From: Desmodus rotundus
Lineage: Eukaryota; Chordata; Mammalia; Chiroptera; Phyllostomidae
Direction of reading: 5' to 3'
DNA length: 64,000 nt
Assembly (NCBI RefSeq): GCF_022682495.2
Contig: NC_071397.1
Location: 19,602,739-19,666,738, forward strand
The notes beneath the pieces are model-generated. The model did not search any database. It saw nothing but the letters and a program-made list of their open reading frames with translations, and had not been told where the DNA came from. A program made the position numbers and the translations under genes. This document shows, piece by piece, positions 10,814 to 22,257 of the stretch; the stretch's first letter is position 1, and each line of letters opens with the position of its first letter.

Positions 10814-12742
10814 TTTTTTTAAATATATGTATTGATTATGCTATTAGAGTTGTCCCATTTCCCCCCCTTCACTCCACTCCATCCTGCACACCCCCTCCCT
10901 CCCACATTCCCCCCCTATAGTTCATGTCCATGGGTCATACTTATAAGTTCTTTGGCTTCTACATTTCCTACACTATTCTTACCCTCCCCCTGTCTATTTT
11001 CTACCTATCATTTATGCTACTTATTCTCTGTACTTTTCCCCCCTCTCTCCCCCTCCCACTCCCCTGTTGATAATCCTCCATGTGATCTCCATTTCTGTGG
11101 TTCTGTTCCTGTTCTAGTTGTTTGCTTAGTTTGTTTTTGTTTTTGTTTTAGGTGTGGTTGTTAATAACTGTGAGTTTGCTGTCCTTTTTACTGTTCATAT
11201 TTTTTATCTTCTTTTCTTAGATAAGTCCCTTTAACATTTCATATAATAATGGCTTGGTGATGATGAACTCCTTTAACTTGACCTTATTTGAGAAGCACTT
11301 TATCTGCCCTTTCATTCTAAATGATAGCTTTGCTGGATAGAGCAATCTTGGATGTAGGTCCTTGCCTTTCATGACTTGGAATACTTCTTGCCAGCTGCTT
11401 CTTGCCTGTAAGGTCTCTTTGGAGAAATCAGCTGACAGTCTTATGGGAACTCCTTTGTAGGTAACTGTATCCTTATTTCTTGCTGCTTCTAAGATTCTCA
11501 CCTTCTGTTTCATCTTGGGGAATGTAATGATGATGTGCCTTGGTGTGTTCCTCCTTGGGTCCAACTTCTTTGGGACCCTCTGAGCTTCTTGGACTTCCTG
11601 GAAGTCTATTTCCTTTGCTAGGTTAGGGAAATTCTCCTTCATTATTTGTTCAAATAAGTTTTCAATTTCTTGTTCTTCCTCTTCTTCTGGCACCCCTATG
11701 ATTCAGATGTTGGAATGTTTCAAGATGTCCTGGAGGTTCCTAAGCCTCTCTTCGTTTTTCTGAATTCTTGTTTCTTCATTCTTTTCTGGTTGGATGTTTC
11801 TTTCTTCCTTCTGGGCCACACCGTTGATTTGAGTCCCAGTTTCCTTCGCATCACTATTGGTTCCCTGTACATTTTCCTTTGTTTCTCTTAGCATAGCTTT
11901 CATTTTTTCATCTAATTTGCGACCAAATTCAACTAATTCTGTGAGCTTCCTGATTACCAGTGTTTTAAACTGTGCATCTGATAGGTTGGCTATCTGTTCC
12001 CTGCTTATTTCTGGAGCTTTGATCTGTTCTTTCATTTGGGCCTTTTATTTTTGGGTCTGGGCAGGCCTGTTATGTAAAGGGGCGGAGCCTTAGGTATTCA
12101 CTGGGGCGGGGTAATCAGTAATGCTGGTCGCTGGGCTGTGACGCTATACGTGGGGGAGGGGCCGAGAGGGAACAATGGTGCCTGCTCCACTCTCTGCCTG
12201 GTTTCAGTCACTCCCTCCACTACCCACAATCAAACTGGGCCCCTCTGGTGCTGCTTCCTGAGTGGGTGGGCTTGTGCATGCTCTAGGCCCCTGTGGGTCT
12301 CTCCAACAAACTCTCCTATGAGGCTGGGAGTTTCTCCCGCTGCCGCCTCAACCCCCACGGGTGTTTTCAATCAGAGGTTTGAGGCTTTATTTCCCCGAGC
12401 TGGAGCCCTGTGTTGCGTGGTCTGCTTCACTCCCCTGCCGGTCCTCCCAGCTTATCTATGCGCAAATGTGGGGCAGAGGGGTCTGCTAGACCTAGGGGTC
12501 TCACTGCCTGCCCTGTGCGTCCCACAATCCCCCACGTCTCTGGATCCGGCTGTGTGGCCCTGAGTCTTGTGCACCCTGGCTGCCGGTCTGGATGAATGTT
12601 GCTTCCTCATCTCCTTGGTTGTCGGTGTGGTTTGATTACCTGTCAGTTCTGGTTGTTTTTTTGTTTTTAAATTGTTGTTGTCCTTCTTTTGGTTGTGCGA
12701 GGAGGCGCAGTGTGTCTACCTACGCCTCCATCTTGGTTCTCC
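10814..12742 (-). mobile_element. Half-L1 (HAL1-like) retroelement, copy A
   Basis: On the minus strand: GC-rich 5' UTR beginning GGAGAACCAAGATGG (12742 leftward), ORF1 at 12035-11217, then immediately the L1-like 3' UTR and an A-rich end at about 10814-10825. There is no ORF2, the reverse transcriptase/endonuclease frame. The same layout and closely matching sequence occur at 26742-28762 and 35627-37565. A possible target duplication flanks it: TCCTTT(C/A)TTTCTT at 10798-10810 and 12744-12756 (12 of 13 match). It lies antisense inside GFRAL. Such ORF1-only elements (HAL1) are known in mammals and rely on L1 for movement; the assignment to HAL1 is by structure. Confidence 0.85.
11217..12035 (-). 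pseudogene. L1-type ORF1 of copy A, one in-frame stop
   Basis: L1 ORF1p-like nucleic-acid-binding chaperone, about 272 codons. The reading frame is continuous from ATG at 12035 to the stop at 11217 except for one TGA at 11705-11703, in the segment preceding 'IIGVPEEEEEQ', where copy B has a glutamine codon. The domain order is a charged N-terminal region likely to form a coiled coil, the RRM-like 'IIGVPE...ENLFEQIMKENFPNL', and the C-terminal 'PRHIIITFPKMKQ...IRLSADFSKETLQAR...YPAKLSF' domain. It has only one lesion but differs from copy B at several residues. It is not expected to make a full protein. Confidence 0.85.
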
Positions 12743-13948
12743 CTCCTTTATTTCTTTAACTCTCTTTTCCCTGGTGTTATTAATCAGCCTTGAAAAAATT
12801 GCATAAGCCAGCCAGGTAAAGTCTTACATATTTCCAAAAGGGTAGACATTAGTAAATCACTCAACTCCAAATGGAGGCATCAGAAAGCTATTTAGAGATA
12901 TTAATGTTATTGTTACATACACTTTTTCATAAAAATTCTGTATGTTAAAAACCTCCATATATAAAAATATAAATGTATGATGTTGACAAAACATAGTGTA
13001 AAATATTCCAATTCTTATCTTACATCTGTCTTATTGCAAGCTCTCCTAGTACTTGAATAATATAATTCAAGGTAAAAATGACTTCAATTTTGGGAATATA
13101 TTTTTCCTATTAAACTCATTCCAGACATAGGCAGTTTCAAACAGCAGGGTTATTTTTATCGAAGACTCAGGTTATATCAGTATAGATGTGGATTCTAGTA
13201 ACCAAAGTTATAGCCGAGTCTATTTTTAAGCAGTTACTCTGACCTTTTGTATATTATTCGTTATATGCCCTTTGCCTGATGAATACTCTGGAAAGATGTA
13301 CATGTGGTCCTAACTCTACATCTGTAAAAAAAAGAAAATAATTTCGATATCATACTCTAAGATAATCTACCTCAAAAATAGCAGCATTCACTTTTTTATA
13401 TTTTTCTTAAATCTCAAAGTGAAAGTGGTTGAGTTGTTTGATTACATTGGAAATGATGGACATATTTCAGAGGTGTGTACAAGCTGAGATATCTTATGGG
13501 TGTGGTGAGGCATTTCAGATGCTTTAGTTATTAGATTTAATATCACCTTTTATTGTGAATTTTAACAACAGAAACATACAATCATGAACATTTGCAATCA
13601 TATACTATTAAATGCTTATTATTGTACATCTTCAAAAAACTTGTTTCTATTATTTTTCAAATGTAATTCCTAACCCAATTGTCTGCCACATCAAAAAAAG
13701 CTAAATGTATTTTACTTTTTTTGTGATTTCTAGGAGGTATTTTATATATAATTCATAGGAGATTTTGCTGCAAATCACATCTTCAGTATTTACCCACTCT
13801 GTGATCTTGGAAAGACTATTCTGAGTCTGAGATTCTTTGTTAAGTTGAGCTGAAAATTCTTCCCATGTGGCTAGCTGTTATACAGTTGAAGTGTGTCTGT
13901 CAAAGTACCTTGTAAATGTGTAGAAGTAAAGCATGTTGTATGAGTATG
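12743..13948. other. Intron sequence, no feature recognised
   Basis: Strongly AT-rich. No exon or recognisable repeat. Confidence 0.4.
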
Positions 13949-13950
13949 TA

Positions 13951-14457
13951 TTGGGTTGGCCAAAAGGTCTGTATGGTTTCAAAATGAAAGACATAGTTTT
14001 CATTTTCACCAATAACTTTATTGATTTGGATACTTTGGGTATGTCAGCTATCTCCCACATAGTATAATACTCATTGTTCTCAGTTAATGTCTCGAATTGA
14101 TCATTATCAACTTCAACCAATCTATCCAACCAGAGAGCATCTTCCAGTGAGAAATCTCCAACACAAAACTTCACAAACCACTTTTGACACATTCAATCAG
14201 TCACAGCACCTTCTCCATACACTACACAAATCTTTTTTTGCATTTCAGTTGTGTTTTTACTTTTCTTGAGATAATAAAGCATAATATGCCAAAAATGTTA
14301 TGTCTTTTCTTCCATCTTCAATATTTAAATGATTATACAAAAATTTACCAATTTTGATTTCTTTAAATGCACACTGATAAGACAGCTGCCACAATACAAT
14401 CTAGCAAAACTGTTTAAATGAAGTTAAAAACAAAAATAAACTTTTCGGCCAACCCAA
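13951..14457 (-). mobile_element. Mariner remnant, internally deleted
   Basis: Terminal inverted repeats TTGGGTTGGCCAAAAGGTC (left) and, read inward from the right, TTGGGTTGGCCGAAAAGTT match closely. Both ends abut TA dinucleotides (13949-13950 and 14458-14459), the expected mariner target duplication. At about 507 bp it is much shorter than a full mariner (~1.3 kb). The minus-strand segment encodes a diverged piece of the N-terminal transposase region (for example 'CQKWFVKFCVGDFSLEDA', 'VEVDNDQFETL', 'KSIKLLVKMK'), and the catalytic DDD core is missing. It is a non-autonomous deletion derivative. Confidence 0.92.
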
Positions 14458-14671
14458 TAAATGCATTTCTCTCTTCCATTCTGTAGACATATATACAAAT
14501 ATATAATTATACAAATAGTCATATATATAAATGTATATTCATTCTGCAGCATTAGCATCATCTGCTTTATCCCAGACCTACTGAATCAAAATGTTTATTT
14601 TAAGATAAACAGAAGATTCATATTATAGTTTGAAATGATTGCATTACGTGATATACTTACAGTGTGATCGA

Positions 14672-14709
<38 letters not shown>
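14672..14709. repeat. (CT)n microsatellite
   Basis: Near-perfect CT dinucleotide run of about 38 bp, interrupted once by TGT at 14678-14681. Confidence 0.95.
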
Positions 14710-14711
<2 letters not shown>

Positions 14712-15414
14712 CACAAACACATACATACATGAAGCAGCCAGAAAGCTAGGCAGTGATACCAAAAAGAAAGTAGATTTATTATTCTGAATCAATAAAAGAG
14801 CAATCTAGAAAAACATTTTCTATTTTTATTAGAACTGACCAGTTACATTTGATGTTGGGGGTTGGTGGGGGTTGGTTGTAGTAGAAATGTAAAAGGTATT
14901 AAATGGTTCGTTGCTGGAATGGTAATGACTATCTGTCAAGAGTGAAGCAGAATGGACCATTACAACGAAAGTTTAACTTAGATAATCTAAGAAGCGTCAC
15001 CCAGTTTTGTAATTCCAGCACACACACGCACTTTGTATTTATGGATGTACACATATGCTCTAACTGGGAATCTTCTATTCCTATTTTGTACCAATATCTT
15101 TAGACATGTTTTGAGCTCAAAGCTACAAGTATTTTTTTAATTCCAAGATTTAAAATTATTCCCTTCTAAATCCACAATACTTTATTGCTCTAATCTAGTG
15201 TTAGTTGTCAGAAATAGCATAATTTGCATTCCCATTGCCACCTCAGTGACTATTTCACTGTTTGCAGAAACTATTAAGGAGAACGTAGAACATTTAGGAG
15301 ATTTTATTAGTGCAGTTCAAACTCACTATAATCACCAAGCATATCTATTGGACATGTGAACGACACTGTCATTCACCCAAGGGTCAAAGAGCAGTTGCCA
15401 GGCTTGTCAGTAGA

Positions 15415-15741
15415 TGTTCCTAGACTTAGAATGGGGTTATGTTTCAACAAACCCATCATAAAGTAAAATGTCATAAGTTGAATATGCATTTGACACACCT
15501 AATTTACCAAACACCATAGCTTAGCCTCACCTGTTAATAAGCATGCTCAGAACACTGACTGGCCCACAGTTGGGCAAAACCATCTTGTTGCCACTGCCCA
15601 GTTCATGAGAATATCACACTGAATATCACTAGCCCGGGAAAAGTTCAAAATTCAAAGTACAGTTTCTACTAAACCTGTATCATTTGTAAAGTCAAAATAA
15701 TCTTTAAGTCAAACCATCATGAGCCAGGGACCATCTGTATA
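15415..15741 (+). repeat. Tigger/MER-like DNA transposon fragment
   Basis: Diagnostic-looking pieces: GACTTAGAATGGGGTTATGTTTCAACAAACCCATCATAA..., ACCAAACACCATAGCTTAGCCT, GCTCAGAACACTGACTGGCCCACAGTTGGGCAAAACCATC, and the end CATGAGCCAGGGACCATCTGTA. This pattern is known to me as a common old mammalian DNA-transposon repeat, but I am not sure of the subfamily. Confidence 0.55.
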
Positions 15742-15769
15742 GTTATTTCTTAACCCTAAGCTTTTTGGC

Positions 15770-16195
15770 TCATGTTAAAAGATCAAGACAAATGTTCTGG
15801 AGTATATACTTCCTCATTGATGTGTTTTTTATTTTGTTTTTGTTGCCACATAGAAGGCTGCCCATATTTGATGCATGCAGCTTGATGAGTTTGCAGATAA
15901 GTACACACAATGAAACCATCACCATAATCTATGCCATAAACATATGTATTACCTCCAAAAGTTTCCTTCTATCCTCTTTGTGTGTGTGTGATAAGAACAC
16001 TTATCACACACAAAATGAGATCTACCCTCTCAGAAAAATGTTGTGTACACTTCTGTGTTGCTAACAATAGACACTACAGTGTACAGTACATGTCTAGGAC
16101 TTGTGCATCTTGGATAACTGACAGTTTGTGCCTTTGACTGGTACCTCCCAGTTTCCCCTTTCTGTAGCCTCTGAGTGGTAACCACCATGGGTTTC
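15770..16195 (+). repeat. Old L1 3' UTR fragment
   Basis: Blocks such as AAACCATCACCATAATCTATGCC, TTACCTCCAAAAGTTTCCTTCT, AATGAGATCTACCCTCTCAG, and CCCAGTTTCCCCTTTCTGTAGCC...GGTAACCACCATGG follow the order of an L1M 3' UTR in sense orientation. A small TGTGTGTGTG run lies inside at about 15980. Confidence 0.6.
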
Positions 16196-19100
16196 ACCAC
16201 AGTTAGAAAGTAAACCTAAGACGTGGTTTTATCTTTATTGAAGATTGTGAACTAAATAAACGAACGTGCCTTATTGGTACACATCATGATTGTTTAGGAC
16301 AAGTGTATTTGTTACCTGGTTTAGTTTTATAACATAAGAGTTAGTGGCAATGGTATTATACCCTCATTGTCTGTGTTGAGACCTTGGTCTATCACATTAG
16401 CACTGTATTGTTTTTCAGATTTAAAGAATGCTTATGTATTTTTCTTTTTTCCCAACTCCAATCCTTCTGAGACCCATTTTCAGACGGGTGCTTTCCGATA
16501 GCAATGATCAAAAGAGGCCATGATATATTCAATTTCACTCCTGATTATTAGATGAAATAATTCAAAACTTTTTTCTATTGGGAATTTGTACACCTTCAGA
16601 TAAGGCAATATTGAGTAAACTAGAAACTTCATATATTAAGTCTGGTAAATAACACCAACCCTTGGATATGCAAAAAGGTGATTCTTGATTTTAATTCTAA
16701 GATATCACCACAGTATTGTCACTCTTTTATTTAACCATGAAAAGAAAGCCACAAAATAATAATAATAATAATATCACATAATACATTAACAATTCAAAAA
16801 ACAGCTACAAAATTTTTTTCAGTTATTCTATGAAACTATCAAATATTTCTTCTAAACAGAATCTTTTAGGTATGATTTCTTTTTTTTCAGTTTTGCAAGA
16901 TTTATTTTAATTAGATTTTTTAATTATGGAAAAACTAGCTAGTCTTATAGTTTATTTTTTTATTTTTAATTGAAAGTTTATACATTTTCAGTTTGTGGTA
17001 TGTTTAACGTCTATTTCAAGAATTCTGACATTTATTTTTAAAACATTATTTCATATATTATCCACCACATTATGTACATTGCACTTACCATTTCATATAA
17101 ATTATACAATGTAGAATTTTAGTCTCCATCAGCCACTTCTGCACAGGACTTTGGAAGAAAACCATAGAAATAATCACATCTCTGTAGCTCATTTGGGGAG
17201 AATACTATTTAAATTTGTTCTTAATGTATGGCTGAAATTAATCTTGATTTCCCGTCAAATGTACAGGGATTTTACAATACAGTTCATAATAGAGTTTAAT
17301 TCCTCTAGGGAACAAGTCAAGATAAACAAGTCACTGACAGTGTTTATCTATAAATATAGCAGATGGTGTGGGACTGGGGTGGGTTATTAACTCTGCCGAC
17401 TTTAATTTCATGGTTATAAAACACTGTAAACCTCACTGTTTATAAAAGGCCGGGGAAGAATCTCCACTGGGCTTCAGTAGCCAAGAAACCCTCTGTAACA
17501 TTAATCTCACTAACTGATATTCAGTATCCTCCTAGGGTGCAATATTGAAGATTGTGGAGTGATTGCTAGACACATTAAAATTTTCACTGGGATCATTAGC
17601 GAGCATTTCTGTCATTGATCTATTATAACCTTGTTAATGAGTTCCATGTGAGTTAAATTTAGTGAATGCGATGATTCTTTCTAAACTTTGCTAGGTGGAT
17701 GTTTAGCAATTACTTTAGGCAGTTATAGAGCTAAAAGGTAGTATAATTTGTCAAAATAATCCTTTTTTTCTTATGTAAAGGTAAATCATGATACCTAACT
17801 AGACCAAATGTACTTAGAGATAAAATTTCAAAAGAAAATGATAGCATCATTTGAAAAATCAATTTACATTAAATATATTTATATTTAGCTATGAATCTGT
17901 CTAAAATGTCACAAAATGCCATTGATCAAAAAGAAACAAAATAACTTATCCTTTATTTTTAATTGATTTAAGTATAATGTTTATTATAATAATTTATTTT
18001 GCTAAGTATCTGTATGCTCAATTTGAATAAAATTAATTCTTTCAAAAAGGACCACTGTTATAAAAATGGTATTATTTGAAACAGCTGAACTTTTTCATTT
18101 CAACATTATAGTGAATAACAAAATGTATTTTATAACCACAATAATGAAAATTTTTCACAAGCTCTACCTCTGTTACTTTTACATTTAAAAGAGGTTGATA
18201 TTTTTAGTTTTAAGAAGGCCAGACTTGTATAAATATTACATGATAATCCAATATGTGAGCTGGGGATAAAAAATCTTGAACTAAAAATGTCTTAACTGGA
18301 TTGAGTTTAGACTCCTTGAAAATAGGTTTTTTAATGACAAAATCCTCAGTTACTTTTCTAGCTTTTATATTAGGCTTCTTCTCCTAGATGTTCACCCACC
18401 CCAAGCTGCCAGGGGGGTTGGTTACTGATCTGAAACAGACTGTCCGTGCTTTCAACTGATTATCACTATTATCAAGCCTTGGTAACAGGGATGGTCAAAC
18501 CTTGGTAATAGGGTAATAGGGATAATCCCTTGGCTTCCAAGCAGCTGGCTCCTGAGCAGCAGCAGGCCTGGGCAGAGAAAGAACTAATGGGACTGTTGGT
18601 AGTAGAGCTTTTCAACCTCCTGTTCAGAGCCTACCGTCACTGGTTGTCATGGGACATATTATCCCGCTGCTTGATATACTCATTTTTGCAAAAAACTAGC
18701 TACTCATACTTGGACTTCCAAGTCCCAAAATGCATAAAGCACCTGAAACAGAGGACAGCAATGCCTCCCTCAAGTGACCACTTTACCTCATTTTTCTTAA
18801 GCCCCAAAATTCACCTGGATCATCATCATCAGAGAAATTGGTTTGAGGGCTATTGGTATGTTTGGCAATATTTGTGTTGAACTGAATCAAAACTAAAGGT
18901 GATTTCACTTCAAAGTTATTAGTAAAGTCACCTAAAATAGATCTATTGATTAATTTTAAGGATCACATCTTTTTGTCTTGTGTTTTGTGAAGTGAAAATG
19001 TGTTTTGCAAATGTGGCCATGAAGACTGGGGTCACAGAGAGGTCAAGAGGAGCCCTTAATTGAGATAAAACCAGGCAGCATCAGTAGAGAATGAAGGGGT

Positions 19101-19591
19101 TAAAAAAGGGAAACAGAAGAGAGGGGAGTAAATCTGGATGTTGCAATGTCTGAGCAGAGGGGTGAACATAGTGATGGGTTTAAGGACTCTCCTTTGTAAG
19201 AATTCATAAATACAGTGGATCTTAGGGAAATGACATATCATTAAAAGTACTTTAAAACAATCACCCTTGTAAAGAAGGAATCTTTTTCTAAATCCCAGTA
19301 ACAGCCCGAAGTTACCGTCTTTTTTTCTTTGTCTATATATGAATATCTTATAAAATGTAATATTTTCTCTAATCATGCTGTGAGAAAAAGTATTTTTATA
19401 AGGAAATTATCTGATTAAAAAGTGAGGAAAGCTGTCAAAATTTTAGAAAAGTTTACCCTGATCTATTATATTTCATTAAAATAGTATCATAGAAATCAGT
19501 TGCTGCCTTAAAAAGCAAATTACAACCCATGGGATAAAAGCTATGCATTACCTTTAAATGCTTTCATCTCATCTTCCTTATTTTCTCTCAG
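16196..19591. other. GFRAL intron, no feature recognised
   Basis: AT-rich intron running up to the splice acceptor at 19591. An ORF at 18530-18880 shows no domain and its edges are not splice-like, so it is not called. No cysteine-rich GDNF-receptor exon was recognised. Confidence 0.5.
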
Positions 19592-19687
19592 ATTATTCGA
19601 CTCCGTCCAATGTGAAAGGCATTGCATTGCACAAAAGTAAACATACAGAGGAAATAACTCTAAGTGGATTTCATTCCCCCTTCAACG
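19592..19687 (+). CDS. GFRAL: GFRAL, internal exon (membrane-proximal extracellular stalk), partial gene
   Basis: GFRAL is the brainstem receptor for GDF15; it binds ligand through cysteine-rich GFR-alpha-like domains and signals with RET. This 96 bp exon follows a good acceptor (TATTTTCTCTCAG) and ends at a GT donor (AACG|GTCAGT). Entry phase is 2 nt of a split codon and exit is 1 nt. It encodes 'YSTPSNVKGIALHKSKHTEE' followed by 'ITLSGFHSPFN', which closely resembles the human stalk as I recall it (SNVKGMALYTRKH, TLTGFHSPFNG). All upstream exons with the ligand-binding domains lie outside the window or were not recognised. The identification rests on this exon plus the next two, which splice in phase. 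Confidence 0.93.
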
Positions 19688-19776
19688 GTCAGTTAAAAAT
19701 CAAACTTCTGTACTATTCTTTTTATTATTTATTCTCTCTGGAAATCCAGTCACTTTTAAAAATCTTTTGTCTCCAG

Positions 19777-19849
19777 GAGAAGTAATGTATGCTGTCCTGT
19801 GCGTGACTGTCACCTGTGGAATCCTCCTCGTGGTTGCCATCAAGCTGAG
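19777..19849 (+). CDS. GFRAL: GFRAL, transmembrane exon
   Basis: A 73 bp exon, 89 bp downstream of the previous one, with acceptor TTTTGTCTCCAG and donor CTGAG|GTAACT. It joins in frame (G|GA GAA GTA ...) and encodes 'EVMYAVLCVTVTCGILLVVA' then 'IKL' and the first two bases of an arginine codon. It is a hydrophobic helix of about 20 residues followed by basic residues, as expected for a type I membrane protein with its C-terminus inside the cell. Human GFRAL, from memory, has the very similar 'CMTVTCGILLLVMVKLR'. The intron between these exons is unusually short, and its sequence stays open in one frame, so retention would be conceivable. Confidence 0.95.
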
Positions 19850-22184
19850 GTAACTGGATACAATGCCAGAGGGAAGGGCTGGAGCTGAGTCAGCCCCGTT
19901 AGAGCACATTTCACCACGGCAGGGCTCACAGAGGGCCTGAGAATGAACGCTTCTCTGCTAAGACCTACTAAATCAACTTTTAATGTGGGCTGGGTCCATG
20001 GAAACGGTACTCTCAGCCTTCATATGTAAGGGGAATGTGATCATAAGGGAATTTTTTACATTGCATTTTACAAGCACATATGTATTGTTCTCCCAGTTAA
20101 ATTGTTATCAACTCTTTTCCCTGGTTTTCGTGCAAAATCCAAGTTGACCTTTGCTGCATTCCCTATTCAGACCCCTTGCAGGATTAATCAGCTTACAGGA
20201 TGGACCTGTTGTGCACTTCATACGGTTTGTATTTACCTGAAGATTTACTCTTATTCTAATTTCTCACATTCTCATGAATGTTATTCATGTTTTAATATGC
20301 AAGCATTAAGGCCTGTGTGATTTGAGGCCTCGCAGGGTACCGTTAGAAAGATATTACTTCTGCCTGACATTAATTCAGTCTTTCCAAGTATTTTTTTTCT
20401 TGGCTGCCTTCATTGCTCAAATGCAGTAATGCTCCAGCAGGCATGCGAGATTTCAGATCAGCAATCTCTAGATTTCTAAATGTCTAGGGTTTAAAAACCT
20501 TCCACCTATTTATCATTTGCAAAAAGATGTAAAGTGATGTGCAGTTGCTTACTTTAATTTTTAAAAATAACCTCATATTTAAATATCCGTGATGTTGATT
20601 TCCTAATTCATTATACCTCTATGCATATCTTTGTATATAGTTTATCATAAAGAAACTGTATATAAGCGTGTGCATATACATTACATGCATTATACAAACA
20701 AACATAAAATACATTTATCAGTAAGTTCAGCCTAGAGAGTAGCAGAGGCAATGGGCATTTCTCTTCTCATACACCGAAGGGGGACACACAGTCCACTATA
20801 CCCTGCATGTATACATATTGCTCCCAGAAACCTCAGGCTTCAGGTCCTGGGGAAAACGGCAGATAAACGAAAGGCTGAAGTGGGGAGGGACACAGCAATG
20901 CCAAGGGGCAGGCACATGGAGAATGTACACTCTGCCCACGGACATTCAGTAATATTTGTTTTCAATAGCAATGCCAGCTAAACATATCCATTTGTTTAAT
21001 CCAACTTCTCTAAACATTTAACTTGATGCTCACCAATACCAGTACCAAAACAAACTGCTTTCCTCCGTGGCCTTGGAAGTTGTATTTGTATGAGAAGATA
21101 CTCCTTGGAGTCAAAGATAGGTTTAAAGGCCATACAAATAGAGTCAGTTTCAAGGGGGAAATGCGTTTGGAATTTATTCAACTTCCCTTTGCTTGGTTTA
21201 CGATATTTGAGAGCACCGTTCAGTTACTGGGCCTGCCTACATATTCCATCACAGACCTACCGTTTCAGAGAAGCATGAATGGTCTTTTGCAAAAATCTTA
21301 TTTTAATGGTTCTCAATCTTTATCTTTTAGCCTCACATATAATGTATAAAATTCACATCTGTCACACAGGCCCATGGGTTTTGACAGATTACTGTTGAAC
21401 TGTTGTGCCACAGATAAATAAAGTGGTGGACATTTAAAATTCCCTGTGTATCAGCTGTAACTTTACCTCTTTTCTTGCCTGCAGAAAGAGGCATGTCCCT
21501 TCTCTGGATGACAATGGGAGTGGTATAGACAAAAATCTTGAATTTACTCTAATATGTATTTTAAACAAATCATTCACATTGTTAAGGATGTTACATTTAG
21601 TTACAAATCATTTTCCATCCCATTTAAAATTGATCCTCACGTATAATCTGAAAGATCCACGCCCAGGGTTAAATAAATGATGAAAGTAAAAGCCATCATA
21701 GAAAGAAAGAATAAAGCAAAACAGAAGCATCATTAACGTGGAAACCTGTGTTCTCCCACATCTGTGGATAAATAATGTGCGCTCTGTGAAAGAGGGCTGG
21801 ATGCCACTCACCTGTAGTCAGGTCTAATCCCTGTGAACTCCTTTCTGCAGTAAAGATTAAAGGTTTTGTACTTGTTTCATGTTATACTAGATGAAAACAG
21901 TCCTAAATCTTCAAAGAAATTTGGGGAAACCAATACTTTAAAACAAAAATATTTGAGAAAAGAAAGAAGTCTTTTTCTTTTTGAAAATGATTACTTGGAA
22001 ATCATAATTCAATTCAGGATACTTCTTAGAAAGACCATAGCATACTTGACTATTGGGTCTTTACATTCACGAAGATGATTAGTTTTCCCTCCAGGCACAG
22101 AATCCATTCAACAATATAAGCACCATACATTTGTAAAATCCTTAAAATGGCATATTGTTAACTTTGTCTTTTACTTTTATATAG
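19850..22184. other. Last GFRAL intron
   Basis: A 2.3 kb intron running from GTAACT to TTTATATAG. It holds no recognised repeat with clear ends. A pyrimidine-AG followed by a short plausible exon-like run near 21480-21530 (GCAGAAAGAGGCATGTCCC...) does not continue the GFRAL frame with any known homology. Confidence 0.6.
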
Positions 22185-22257
22185 AACCTCCAGAATACCA
22201 AGTCAAACCAGAGATCCCTCACCAATCCAAATACCCGGAGGACTCATGGTTCATTAA
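22185..22257 (+). CDS. GFRAL: GFRAL, terminal coding exon (cytoplasmic tail and stop)
   Basis: The acceptor ATATAG at 22184 is followed by A ACC TCC AGA..., which completes an arginine codon and reads 'TSRIPSQTRDPSPIQIPGGL' + 'MVH', then TAA at 22255-22257. Human GFRAL, as I recall it, ends '...RDPSSIQIPGEL', so the family tail is clear. The bat reading frame appears to run three codons further. The very short cytoplasmic tail lacks any kinase or docking motif, consistent with signalling through RET. Exon length is 73 bp of coding sequence, with the 3' UTR downstream. Confidence 0.94.

Noticed and set aside
10832..11164. Proline/serine-rich ORF (and its mirror at 28385-28717)
   Set aside because: Both are the reverse strand of the purine-rich 3' UTR of half-L1 copies. 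The similarity between the two ORFs reflects the repeat, not a gene pair.
18530..18880. 116-codon plus-strand ORF in the GFRAL intron
   Set aside because: Composition looks peptide-like at first, but there is no recognisable family, no good start context and no link to the GFRAL frame. I treat it as chance.
1..19591. Search for earlier GFRAL exons with paired cysteines
   Set aside because: No splice-bounded segment encoding the cysteine-rich third domain was recognised. These exons are probably left of the window, though a diverged one could have been missed by eye.
21480..21535. Possible extra GFRAL exon after CTGCAG
   Set aside because: The junction from the transmembrane exon to 22185 is already in phase and restores the known tail. 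This segment adds no recognised sequence.
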